From NCBI GenBank assembly GCA_016859345.1, contig CM029131.1, positions 11,081,599 through 11,145,598 of the forward strand: a stretch of 64,000 bases of DNA, in the 5' to 3' direction. Source of the stretch: Istiophorus platypterus (Eukaryota > Chordata > Actinopteri > Istiophoriformes > Istiophoridae). Made by a program: the position numbers and the translations under genes. Below, piece by piece: positions 54,501-64,000 of this stretch; position 1 is the stretch's first letter, and each line of letters opens with the position of its first letter. The notes under the pieces are model-generated. The model saw nothing but the letters and a program-made list of their open reading frames with translations, ran no database searches and had not been told where the DNA came from.

Positions 54501-55124
54501 AGCTGCTACCTGCAACCATCAAAGCCTCTGTTTCACATGCAATCTGCCCAGCTGGCTCCCCTGTGAGGAGGGGTTAGCTCAGAGCGGAGCTGGATATTCG
54601 CTTCCCTGCTCTTTCTTCCTCTCTCTACCCCAGTTCGCCTACTCCCTCCACCCGGCTCGCTCTCTCTACAGGTGTGTATCATCCTCTCTGTACTCTCGCT
54701 CTTCATCTTCCCGGATCTTGCCACCTGTTCTTCCCTCCTCTCTCTTGCTTTATTTATCGATCTCTGGCACGTTTTGGTTTTACCCCCCCCCCCACTTCTT
54801 TCTGTTTCCCAAAAGCCCCCCTCCTGCTCTGGGGAAATTTGGCACCACCCTAGATGAAAGTTGACAGTCATGCAAGAGACGTGGTCAATCCTCGGCCGTC
54901 ATTCCAAAAAGGAAAATGTCCATGACTGCACTGCCTCACATCTAATTTAGAGCTTTAGCTTTAGCATCAGAAGTCTGAAGCTTGAGGCCAAAATCCAGCC
55001 ACAAGACTGCTGCTACAAAACCAAACAATAGCAACATGATATGCAGTTCTGCAGAACAGCATTTCTGAATGTGGATAAAATAATTAGACCCATATTGCGA
55101 AATGTGAAATGTGATGTGCAAAAA
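54501..55124. repeat. Tandem duplication, copy 1 (624 bp)
   Basis: The 624 bp starting at AGCTGCTACCTGCAACC recur directly downstream as copy 2. Within the unit are a pyrimidine-rich part (54595-54800, poly-C at 54783-54793) and a unique AT-rich part (54880-55115). The junction word GCA-poly-A-GCTGCT occurs before copy 1, between the copies and after copy 2. Hydrophobic frames in the unit (for example 54672-54857) appear in both copies because of the duplication, not because of coding constraint. Confidence 0.95.
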
Positions 55125-55755
55125 AGCTGCTACCTGCAACCATCAAAGCCTCTGTTTCACATGCAATCTGCCCAGCTGGCTCCCCTGTGAGGAGGGGTTA
55201 GCTCAGAGCGGAGCTGGATATTCGCTTCCCTGCTCTTTCTTCCTCTCTCTACCCCAGTTCGCCTACTCCCTCCACCCGGCTCGCTCTCTCTACAGGTGTG
55301 TATCATCCTCTCTGTACTCTCGCTCTTCATCTTCCCGGATCTTGCCACCTGTTCTTCCCTCCTCTCTCTTGCTTTATTTATCGATCTCTGGCACGTTTTG
55401 GTTTTACCCCCCCCCCCACTTCTTTCTGCTTCCCCCAAAAAGCCCCCCCCCTCCTGCTCTGGGGAAATTTGGCACCACCCTAGATGAAAGTTGACAGTCA
55501 TGCAAGAGACGTGGTCAATCCTCGGCCGTCATTCCAAAAAGGAAAATGTCCATGACTGCACTGCCTCACATCTAATTTAGAGCTTTAGCTTTAGCATCAG
55601 AAGTCTGAAGCTTGAGGCCAAAATCCAGCCACAAGACTGCTGCTACAAAACCAAACAATAGCAACATGATATGCAGTTCTGCAGAACAGCATTTCTGAAT
55701 GTGGATAAAATAATTAGACCCATATTGCGAAATGTGAAATGTGATGTGCAAAAAA
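55125..55755. repeat. Tandem duplication, copy 2 (631 bp)
   Basis: It matches copy 1 with one substitution (CTGTTTCCC versus CTGCTTCCC, at about 55429) and seven extra bases, all in homopolymers: two C, one A and three C near 55431-55450, and one A in the terminal poly-A. Apart from homopolymers the copies are over 99% identical. That implies a very recent duplication or an assembly artefact joining two alleles. Confidence 0.95.
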
Positions 55756-56520
55756 AGCTGCTTGCTTGTCATTATCGCGCAGAATGTCAGGTCTATTTTG
55801 GGCTCGGTTAAAAAATAATAATAATTAAAGGAGTCTAACCGTAATCCTCTCGGCTTTGGAGACGGTGCTCGTCTCTGAGCAGTCAGGAGCCGACTCCCCC
55901 CCCAAGACGGAGCCTTTCCCCTGTAGTAATGCGTTCAAACTGAGGCCCAGTGCCACAGCAGTTCTTTCTTTTAGTTCTTTCACCGGCGCCGTGTCCCCTG
56001 TAGGACGGGAAACACGACTCCAAACCAGGGTCCGTCAGCCCTTCGCGGCCCGTGAAGCAATCCGTTTATTCTAAAAAATTTCAGAGGACTTCCAGTTTCT
56101 CACATGCGTTTGATTTTGGTAAACTTTCGAAAGAAAAACCCACCTCGATACTTTAGGGCTACGTGCTACGTGCTCCTGTGGGCTGATTCATCTCAAGCTT
56201 ATGAACGCCTGTCATATTGTTTTTGAAATAACCTATAAAGCACATGGCAGTCGAGCTAGAGCGACCTTTTATTTTCTATGTGGAGAGTAATATATAGCGT
56301 GGAAGCTAGTTCTTTCTCATGTTGTTTCAGTTGAATATCAATGCATCAGTCTTTCCCCAATTTGCAGCCCCAACTGGGGTAAAACCCAAGGTTCGAAATC
56401 CTGTCTTAACTTTCACACACTTAACCCTCTTAGACTCTTCGACGTACCCATTATCAAACCTGTCAGAAGCCCTTCGCTGCTGCTTTTCTGTGAGGTCTGT
56501 AAATGTTTAATTTAATATAG
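55756..56520. other. Unique non-coding sequence
   Basis: The truncated word AGCTGCT (end of the duplication) is followed by repeat-poor sequence. No gene is recognised. Confidence 0.5.
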
Positions 56521-56770
56521 AGGAATATTAACAGTCATTTGGCAGCATCCACTGCAATGATTCACAGAGGCAAAAGCACATTCTTGTGGAGCGTTGAGGT
56601 GCCGGCCTTGAAATAAGCCGCCGAGGCGGCAAGAAGCTGGCCCCGCGTTCGTAGTCATGCAGTAATTTAGATTAATAATAACACACTAACCTTCTGATAA
56701 ACGTGTTAAAAGATAATTAAGCTCGGGTTTATATTTTTACTGACATTTTGATTTGTCAGGGTTCCAAAAG
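56521..56770. promoter_or_regulatory. Candidate regulatory island
   Basis: Repeat-free, with GGAATATTAACAGTCATTTG (56521), CATGCAGTAATTTAG (56657), GATTAATAATAACAC (56672) and AAAGATAATTAAGC (56710). Many TAAT/AATTA cores lie around a short GC-rich centre (GCCGCCGAGGCGGC, 56618-56631, itself palindromic except at its centre). Inferred regulatory. Confidence 0.33.
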
Positions 56771-57843
56771 CCCTGCAGGTTTTTACTTAAGTGCTGCGCA
56801 GCTTTAAAGTTTGATCATTAATCATTACAAGCTCATAACTGAACAAATCATTAAAATCCCACACATCTTTGTTTCTAAATGTAACATCCCAAGTTTTCAG
56901 TGTTGCATAACGCTGTTTTATCAGACTAAATTTAGGAACCTTGCGTAAAATGATGCACAAGACGACTAGAATGTTTATATTTAATGTAATTGTGCCATAA
57001 ACAGTTCATCTCATGTAACTGAACACGTATGTCTGCAGAAGTAAACACAAAAAACACATAAAACAAATAATCCAAACATTCCACTTACCTGATTTTTACA
57101 GCTTTCAATCATATGTCATGGTCTTCTCCTGTGAATGTAACCGGCTTCGGTGTCGTCATGTGACCAAATGAGAGGTAGTGCAGGAATTCTGTCACATGAA
57201 AACACCTGATTTAGTTACAGTCAATGAAGAGGACCATGAGATGTGGTTGAAAGCATAAAAAAAGCTACCAAGCTTAGTTTAAATTATTACAAATCCTTAT
57301 CCCAATAGTTGATAGTGAATCAAAATGTTGAAAAACAAAATGTTTCTTGCTTAACTTTCTATCTTTGTATCCCTCTTGAAAACTTCATGCTCATATTTTG
57401 CTAAAACGCTGATATTCATGACCAAATAAGCAAAAAAATTTCTTTTGTTATTATCTGTTAATAGTTTTAACCCATTAAAAGCTTAATCTGCTTGATCGGA
57501 TTAGAGATAAGACCTCAGAGGGAATGAAATACAGATTTCTGGCTTGTAAAAGAAACCAGAACTGCTCTAACTTGTCAGAAATAGTCGTGTTTGTGACAAA
57601 TCCTTTCACATTTCGAAGGAGAATGATTGAGAAAATCAGTTTTCAGGGCATTTTAAGCACCTTTACTTCCTGAAGCCGAAAAAATACATGCAGGATATTT
57701 ACAGATTTTCCTTCCGACAGGTTCGGCACCACATTTACAAGTGAAAACCCAGAATGTCCAGTGTAGGTACAATTTGCTCGGTTACTCCTCCGGATTGGCT
57801 GATGAGGGAACACCGGGGGTGGGGGCAGTGGGAGCAGGATCCG
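56771..57843. other. AT-rich, repeat-poor sequence
   Basis: About 1 kb of AT-rich sequence without microsatellites, in contrast to the rest of the window. It has no long open frame. It may be constrained non-coding DNA or an old element that I do not recognise. Confidence 0.5.
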
Positions 57844-57895
57844 TCCTCCTCCTCCTCCTCCTCCTCCTCCTCTTCCCCCCTCCTCCTCCTCTCGG
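57844..57895. repeat. (TCC)n microsatellite
   Basis: (TCC)9 at 57844-57871, then a degenerate C-rich part and a second (TCC)4. Confidence 0.95.
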
Positions 57896-58049
57896 GCAGG
57901 ATACAGTAGGCATCATTTAGCGGGGAGAGCGGTGGAAACAGCGAGGGGGTTAGCCACGAGGTCGACACACTTACTGCACGGCCGAGCTCATTTCCACTGC
58001 TGTCCTCAGCCCGGGCTTCCCCTCCGAGAGCGAGAGACACAGACACAGA

Positions 58050-58052
<3 letters not shown>

Positions 58053-58085
<33 letters not shown>

Positions 58086-58143
58086 AGAACTGCAGCCAGT
58101 GAAATGGCTCATTCACTTTCTGATCACAGCCTGCCAGCCCCCC

Positions 58144-58178
<35 letters not shown>

Positions 58179-58210
58179 TCAGTCCACACACACATTCAGT
58201 CCACACACAG
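58053..58210. repeat. (GA)n, (CA)n and a short CA-linked tandem repeat
   Basis: (GA)n 58053-58082, (CA)n 58144-58177, then two copies of ATTCAGTCCACACACA (58178-58208). This is a CA-derived higher-order unit like the one at 37.5 kb. Confidence 0.93.
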
Positions 58211-59959
58211 TCCTGTCTTCGCCACACGGTTGTTGACTGTTTTCGTCCCTCACTTCCCCCGACGTCGTGAAAGATTTCCTCAGCCCTGACATTTCACTCC
58301 GGCTCCGCCGCCGCGGAAACCACAACCTCGCCAGATTCCATTCGAAATTAGTTGGTTTCTAAGAGCCGCCGCGTGTCCCAGGGAATCACGTGTCTAAAGT
58401 TCAAGCCAGATTGGAATATACTGGCACTTCTTTGGAAAAAAAAAAAAAATCTGCAGACAAAAGTAGAATAAACCAATGTGAAGACTCAATATCTAATATT
58501 TCTGAGTATTTCTCAGTTTTTAATCCCTTTCTCAGCCTAATCTGATAAGTACAGAGACCGTAGTGATATTTTAAGAGAGTAATCAGGCTGTAGCTGTCAC
58601 ACACTGGAAGCCTGTTTTTACACAGGAACACACAAGCTAGCATCTCTTTCCCCTGCCCCCAGAAGGCACGGCGGCGCCGAACCAATCCGCTTTTTCTTTT
58701 TTTTTTTTTTGGCTCGTATCTCTGCCAGCTCTCGCCATGGAGACGTCTGATCGGCCACATCGGTCAAATACCTGAGAAACACGGCGAGTAAACGCGTTCG
58801 CTCGGGTTTTGAGGCATTTGGCTAATGCTGCCTGCTGCACGGAGCACGAGCTCATTCATCAGGAGCAGCAGCGCAGACGTGCGGGAGGTGGCCATGTTTT
58901 CAAGGAAAACAAACAGAAAAAAAACGGTTAAGACAACTGAACTAATATGAAGATGTTTTTTGTCCTGATTTCACAATTCAGGTAAACACCTGTTCATCCT
59001 CAGAAGACCCTCAGATATTCAAGTTACTCAAGACGGGTTGAAGAAAAGATTATTGCTGTTGGGGGACGCTGCAAAACTTTGCATGACACCGATAATAATG
59101 GGTAATAACGGCAACCACGGTAAAGCTAAGGTTTGGGGAGATGGCGGCTGCGGCAGATGAACTACGGTTGGGATTCGTTAGGTTCAGTACAACTCTTCCC
59201 AGGGTTAGGCTGCGGTTACGGGTAATGAAAGCGAATGGTAATTACAAGACTGTAATGGGAGGCAAACTCCGCTCGCTAACAAGTGCCGGGTCAAAAAAAT
59301 GATCACTAACACAGAGCGGAGTTGGCTCTACTCTATCGCTCTAACTCTATTACCGTCGGTTTATCTGCCAAAAACCAAAACATGGTTATTTTGACCCAGT
59401 GCTGTATTCATAACATGGCACCGAAGAGGATCCAGATAATGTGTTTTTCGGAAAAATACATTTTGCCCTCTAATATTTGTCGGCTCCCCGTCTGATGCCT
59501 GAACTCGGCAGAGAAAAAGGACCTGACCTGGGTTCGTGTGTTTTCTCTCTCTGTCATCGCACAAAAACAAAACAAAACAAAAAAAGTCTCTATGTATTAC
59601 CTTTATATTTTTTTATGATTTTCTTGCCTTATGTGTTTGCTTTTTCAGACCTTATGTACAGCACACGTTCAGAGACCAGGCCTCTACTCTCAGAGCTGGA
59701 AATCGCTCTCGCTCCAATTGAAAACTTGTCTCCGATACAGCCCCCCCCCACCCGACTCCCAGCGTCTCATCCAGGGATCAATACCACCACACACCGCGGC
59801 GCTTTACTCACACCCGGCTCCCCGCGCTCCCCCACCGCCGGGCGGGTCAATGGCCGGGGTCCCGGCCGGCCGATGGCCTGTTCGTTAAAGAGCGGTCGAC
59901 GCGGCGGAGCCTGGTGTCAACGGCCTCAGCCCCGATACTCCCGCCGGGCCACGCCGTCC
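58211..59959. other. Unique non-coding sequence, CpG-rich at the end
   Basis: Poly-A 58436-58449, poly-T 58699-58710, AAAAC units 59561-59583. 59080-59300 is repeat-poor, with GGTAATTACAAGACTGTAAT (59237). From 59740 the sequence becomes CpG-rich up to the CCAAT pair. No exon is recognised. Confidence 0.5.
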
Positions 59960-60105
59960 TAATGACCGGCCAATCGATAGCCGTCCGCCCTCGGTGCCGG
60001 CCAATCAAATTGACATCCCCCGTTGACACATCGAACCGGAGGGGAAGAGGAGGGGTTCAGCTCTGAAAGTGTATAATAGTGTCACACTTAAGTCGGGTAA
60101 TGCGA
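59960..60105 (+). promoter_or_regulatory. Promoter-like CCAAT-CCAAT-TATA arrangement
   Basis: Two identical words CCGGCCAATC carry CCAAT at 59970-59974 and 60001-60005, 31 bp apart in the same orientation. Both match the NF-Y consensus, and paired CCAAT boxes about three helical turns apart are a known promoter feature. A TATA-like TATAATA follows at 60072-60078. With a start near 60100 the boxes would sit at about -130, -100 and -28. CpG-rich sequence lies upstream. No convincing first exon is visible downstream, so a non-coding transcript, an untranslated exon or coincidence all remain possible. Confidence 0.33.
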
Positions 60106-60564
60106 TGCTTTTAAAGACTCTTGTAAAATATAATTGATTCGCTGGTGACAACAAGGACATTTGAAGTTTTCTATGCAGGATTGAAGAATGATAGGATGGA
60201 GAAGGAAGAATCATATCAAATATTTTAACGTTATTTTTGGGGGTTTTTGTAGTACAATGAGAGAGGTTTTTTTTTTTAAATAATCATTAATGGGTCCTAG
60301 TCTCTGTGCAAAAAAAACACCCAGCATTGCCGCTCTGTGTTAGTTTTGGATTTTTTTGCACCAGTTTGTTTTTCTGTGACAAATTCACCTGTGTCTCTGC
60401 TGGTGAACTTGTTTTGTTTCCCTCTTCTCTCTTTTGGGGTGAGATATTTTTATCAGCTCCGTGGGGTTTCTTTCTCTCCGCCGCTCAGTTTGTATTTCCA
60501 GCCTCTCCGTCTACTCTGCTCTTGTCAGCTTTTGGCATTTATTTGCAAACGAAGCGCACCGAGC
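60106..60564. other. T-rich unique sequence
   Basis: Short T runs (60269-60277) and T/C-rich sequence. The plus-strand frames here continue into the TA tract and are not credible. Confidence 0.5.
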
Positions 60565-60612
60565 ATATTTATATATATATATATATATATATTTATATAC
60601 ATATATATATGT
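60565..60612. repeat. (TA)n microsatellite
   Basis: Two TA blocks separated by TTTATATACA. Strand-symmetric and able to extrude as a cruciform. Confidence 0.95.
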
Positions 60613-62309
60613 AACAATACCAGGAGCAGCCGTTTGAAAGCGGTTTACCATTGGGGAATCTTTGGCCCGATCCGGTTCCCGTTGACGCCTCGAGACGCCA
60701 AGCTTTCCCTCAAACTCGTCCGTCTGCCCGCCGCCGTCGTCCGCTGCATCACGGTTTTGGTGCCGCCCGTGCAAGCGAAAAAAAGGGAGGCTGGCGGTGG
60801 GGGGTTGGGGGGGGGGGGCAGGAAACGGACGAGCCGTGGATATGAAAGGGGATTCAGGCCACGTGGCGGCGGCCACACTGGGGCCTCAGTCCTCTGGGTT
60901 CGTCGCCGAGTCACCCCGTCCGTCCATCTGTCCGTGTGCCCTCAAAGGGACGTTTGTGCCGCCACAAGGGTCATTCAGAATACAAACACACACACATTAA
61001 CACACATACACACAAACACACACATGCAGAGGTGAAGAAAGAAAAGAACGAAGCACACCCACTTCTGACTGGACAAATGGACATTCGGTGACTCTGAGTG
61101 AGGCACTTAAAGGGCCACTTTAATCGCCTCGCAAAATGAAAGTAGAGGACTTTTGTTTTATAACGTAAAGACCCGACTGGCTGGTCCACAGACGTACAAC
61201 AGACACTCAGAGGACAAAACAGACCGAGAGCAGAGCTTCCGTTGATCTGATTTTATTGCGGAGTCGATTACATTAAAAGTAAGACAGTGAAAGGTAAAAG
61301 GTTGCAAACATGCATTGTTTGGCCGAGTGTTCGCTGTCCCACGAAAACCACACAGCTCCACAACCTCGACTTCTGGTCTCACGTCGACGTCGTGAGGTAA
61401 GAAAAAACAGATTTTTCTTTTTTTGTAGCTTCGTGAGAGAGAACTTTCAGATAATCCAATTAATTTTGTAAAACAGTTTTGTCAGTAATGGAATTTTCTC
61501 AAATCGTACAGGGGAACTCGCCACACCCCGGGGATACGTGGTTTCCGCTGGACGGCGACAACATGGACCACTTCCACTTCATTCAGAGTTCATTGTTCCA
61601 GAGTCCTTCAAAGGCTGTGCAGCACGTGGAGCAAAACATCAGTAAAATGGCACCTTTCTCAATGGAGTTTTGAATGAAGAAGCTCTCAACATTCCAGGCA
61701 CAAGAAATTCATTCAAATACAGTTGTTTTTTTTTTTAAAGTGGCATATTTGATATTATGACATAGTTGCACAGTGTGAGGTTTAGCTTTTCACTGATCTA
61801 TTCATGCCCTACATAGGACCTTTCTACTTCATTCTTAAAAACACACACATTATCACATTTCATCACATTATGGGCAGCGAACATCACATCACATCACATT
61901 TACAGGGCACGAGGTTAAAGGAAAATATGAAAAGGTCGTAAAAGATGTAGAAAATTTTCCGGTTACATAAACTGATAAGTCCCCCACGTCGGCTCTGCCA
62001 AAATACCTTAGGAAACAGTATATCTGGGGAGAGGAGCCGGCGACAGAGCATTTTCAGGAGGAGACGTGACAATGTGACATCACGCTGAGGGGGAAATGAG
62101 CACCAGAGATATATTCCAGAAAAAAAAAAAAATATTCCACCGCCTCTATCCCTGAACTTCACTGACAAAAATGCTTTAGGTGCTGAGGATTATGGATTAA
62201 TCTATAATAACTAGTGAAGGGAAAGAGAAAGGAAGGAAGGGAAAGGGAAAAGAGGAAGAAGACGCCAGAGTCTCCCAAGCGCCGAGTCGACCGTGCCACC
62301 AGCAGAAAT
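60613..62309. other. Unique non-coding sequence
   Basis: 60640-60960 is CpG-rich with poly-G at 60810-60818. CA-like sequence lies at 60984-61026. A short ATG-initiated frame at 61488-61673 (about 60 codons) is compositionally ordinary but matches nothing I know. CATCA pentamers lie at 61881-61900, poly-A at 62120-62132 and polypurine at 62212-62263. Confidence 0.45.
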
Positions 62310-62430
62310 ACTGCCTCATCATCTAATGTTCCCGCTAATATTCCCGAATTATATCGTTTAGACCTGTATCAGCGCCGGAGAATTAATCATCATTTCTCTG
62401 ACACTGCCCGTCCCCAGAGTTCATTAAATA
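62310..62430. promoter_or_regulatory. Candidate regulatory island
   Basis: Repeat-free between polypurine and poly-C. It has CGCTAATATTCCCG (62333), GAATTATATCG, and GGAGAATTAATCATC (62379). ATTAAT/TAATAT cores. Inferred. Confidence 0.3.
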
Positions 62431-62559
62431 AACTCCAGCCCCCCCGTGCCCCCCCGTGCCCACCCCCCATCTGATTTCTACAAGTTGCGGAGATGTGGGT
62501 TTTTTGGGGGGGTTTTTCTTCCTTTCTGGTCCCTTCACCCAGCCCCACCCCTCCATTCC

Positions 62560-62820
62560 TTGATAATCTGTTTATCCGTAAGTGTCACATTACATTTGCA
62601 AAGCAGCTGGGGGGTGTGTGTGCGTGCGTGCGTGTGTGTGTGTGTGTGTGTCGGGGGGGGGGCTATGCCATCTTGCATGGAGGGGCTCGAGTGTGATTAC
62701 CCGGCCTCATATTTGGCGCGCACTCAGACTTGTCAAATCCTTTGATCTGAACTGTCTTCATAATCACTTCAAAAAGTCTTCCTGAGAGCGTGAGGGCTTT
62801 ACAAATGGGCTTCCCACTTT
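62560..62820. promoter_or_regulatory. Candidate regulatory island split by a TG tract
   Basis: TTGATAATCTGTTTATCC (62559) and CACATTACATTTGC (62586) lie on the left. A TG/poly-G tract at 62613-62662 interrupts. The right side holds GCCATCTTGCATGG (62667; YY1-like), GTGATTACCCGG (62692) and CTTCATAATCACTTC (62756), and is repeat-free up to 62830. Motif content resembles the other islands. Inferred. Confidence 0.32.
62613..62662. repeat. (TG)n with GTGC units, then poly-G
   Basis: TG with TGCG units, then a pure stretch and G10. Confidence 0.93.
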
Positions 62821-62829
62821 CACAGGGCT

Positions 62830-63016
62830 GCACTCTTATTCACTCTCTCTCTCTCAGTGTGTGTCTAGTGTGTGTCTAGTGTGTGTATGTGTGTGTGTTT
62901 TTGTTCAGCTAGTGTGTGTTTTCTGTCTCTGTGCCTGCTCCATTTCCACTTTTCTATGCTGCGATTGTCTCTTTCCCCTGTGTTCGTGTTCCTCACTTTC
63001 ATTTTATCTTGTGTTT

Positions 63017-63048
<32 letters not shown>

Positions 63049-63126
63049 GCTCCCTCCCTCTCTCCCTCTCTCTTCCTCTCTCTCCCTCTCTCTCCTTCTC
63101 CCTCTCTCTTTCCCTCCCTCTCTCTG
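62830..63126. repeat. CT-rich, TG and (CT)n low complexity
   Basis: Short CT (62843-62854), three GTGTCTAGT units with TG (62857-62900), then (CTGT)n passing to a CT-rich tract (63018-63126) built on CTCCCTCTCT units. Confidence 0.9.
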
Positions 63127-63962
63127 GTTGCCTTTGGTTTCGCTCTGTCAAAGCCACGTGAAAGAGAGCAGTCGATGGAGGCTAATTCGAATGACCAAGC
63201 TGTTCGCATCAGAGGAGATTTATGAAGAGTAAGCAGTCAAAAAAACAGTCAGTACATCTCCAGATACATGAGATTTACATCCGGGCTGATTGTCCAACCA
63301 CCTTCATGTCAGAAGCCCCATTGGTATTTGTGTTCATTTTAAATATTACTCATATTTACACACAAAAGTCGCTCAGGGTCTACAAGTTGACAGGTTACTT
63401 GACAGGTGTATGTCTCTCTGTATCCGGCTTCCTCTGTTACTGTGGCCCAAACCCGTAGTACTTTACATACCGACTGTAAACAGCATCTCCCATATACTAG
63501 TGTGGGGGGTTTTTTTGTTTTTTGTTTTTCGCAGTTTTGCAGTTTTGCAGAACTCCCATCAATAAAAGTACTAGTTTAAGGAACGTTTTGGGCGGGCGAC
63601 ACTTTCCACAGCGTGCGAACTGCCAACGGTGTGGTTTTAAAAGAAAAAATGAGCACAGCTGCTCCGAGTTGCATTGAGAAGTCGAGCAAACCGATTAATT
63701 ATCGGTTAGTATTAAAGAAATCAACGTAATTCGCAGGAAATGAGGGAATCCGCCTGGAACTCTACTTTTGGAAAACTACCTCTTAACAAAAAGGAAGCTA
63801 AATGTTTTCCCACTGCTTTGATCCTTTTTTTTATTTTACTATATATTTTTAATGCTTTTCCTGTATGAAAACACAGAGTCTCTACAAACTGCACCATTTT
63901 GCCCCTTTTAATTTGAGTGTGTGGTTTCTGAGTGTGAGATTTATTCCCTGTGACGGGAAAAA
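63127..63962. other. Unique non-coding sequence
   Basis: GT-rich T runs at 63506-63530 with GCAGTTTT repeated at 63531-63550. The 63560-63950 part is AT-rich with no recognised element or exon. Confidence 0.5.
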
Positions 63963-64000
63963 TGACATATATATGTATATATATATATATATATATGTCA
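63963..64000. repeat. Palindromic (TA)n at the window end
   Basis: TGACATATATAT at the left and ATATATGTCA at the right frame an AT-alternating core, so the whole 38 bp are close to a perfect palindrome. It is cut by the window edge. Confidence 0.93.

Noticed and set aside
54672..54857. Hydrophobic frame conserved in both copies of the duplication
   Set aside because: Identity is due to the recent duplication of the DNA; the frame is pyrimidine-rich and its 3' part differs through homopolymer indels.
60337..61035. 232-codon plus-strand frame
   Set aside because: It runs through a (TA)n tract (Ile/Tyr repeat) and a poly-G run, and has no ATG at its first codon.

Overview
This window looks like non-coding DNA from a ray-finned fish, probably a percomorph teleost. 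The evidence is a very high density of (CA/TG)n, (GA/CT)n, (GGA/TCC)n, poly-C/G and poly-A/T tracts, plus degraded pieces of dispersed repeats that I know from teleost genomes. These include two remnants of a DNA transposon whose end reads 'tggccaaa-gtatgtggacac', and a repeat beginning 'ggggaactcc-ctgattttgcacatcaaagt'. I found no bacterial-type gene, operon, CRISPR array, prophage or intact transposase. No open frame convinced me as a protein-coding exon: the long frames run through microsatellites or homopolymers, and many start at a non-ATG codon. The window is therefore best read as intergenic or intronic sequence. I could not name the locus.

Layout. 1-8.4 kb: unique sequence with candidate regulatory blocks (1.3, 3.4-3.6, 6.7-7.4 kb), CA/TG/GA tracts and one transposon remnant at 6.19 kb. 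8.4-18.7 kb: G-rich tracts with a G-quadruplex motif at 8.76 kb, a 9-bp tandem repeat at 10.9 kb, a second transposon remnant at 15.5 kb and a tRNA-like segment at 18.7 kb. 19-32.3 kb: several AT-rich, TAAT- and octamer-bearing islands (19.7, 21.0, 25.1-25.4, 31.0, 31.8, 32.1 kb) between simple repeats. 32-44.5 kb: CpG-rich stretches, dispersed-repeat remnants (33.6 and 35.8 kb), a nested CA array (37.5 kb), a nuclear-receptor half-site array (39.0 kb), polypurine and inverted TG/CA blocks (39.4-39.9 kb) and a 16-copy GC-rich minisatellite (44.3 kb). 45-54 kb: mixed unique sequence with an E-box/CRE composite (47.9 kb) and POU-site islands (49.0-49.4 kb). 54.5-55.8 kb: a nearly perfect direct tandem duplication of about 625 bp, the clearest structural event. 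55.8-64 kb: an AT-rich, repeat-poor island (56.5-57.7 kb), a CCAAT/CCAAT/TATA arrangement resembling a promoter (59.97-60.08 kb), two further candidate regulatory islands (62.3-62.8 kb) and a terminal AT palindrome.

There is no gene pathway to describe. If the window works as a unit, the likeliest role is cis-regulatory DNA of a neighbouring developmental gene. That is an inference from motif-rich, low-repeat islands separated by simple repeats; only cross-species alignment or chromatin data can test it. All readings were made by eye. Repeat-family names come from memory and no search was run.
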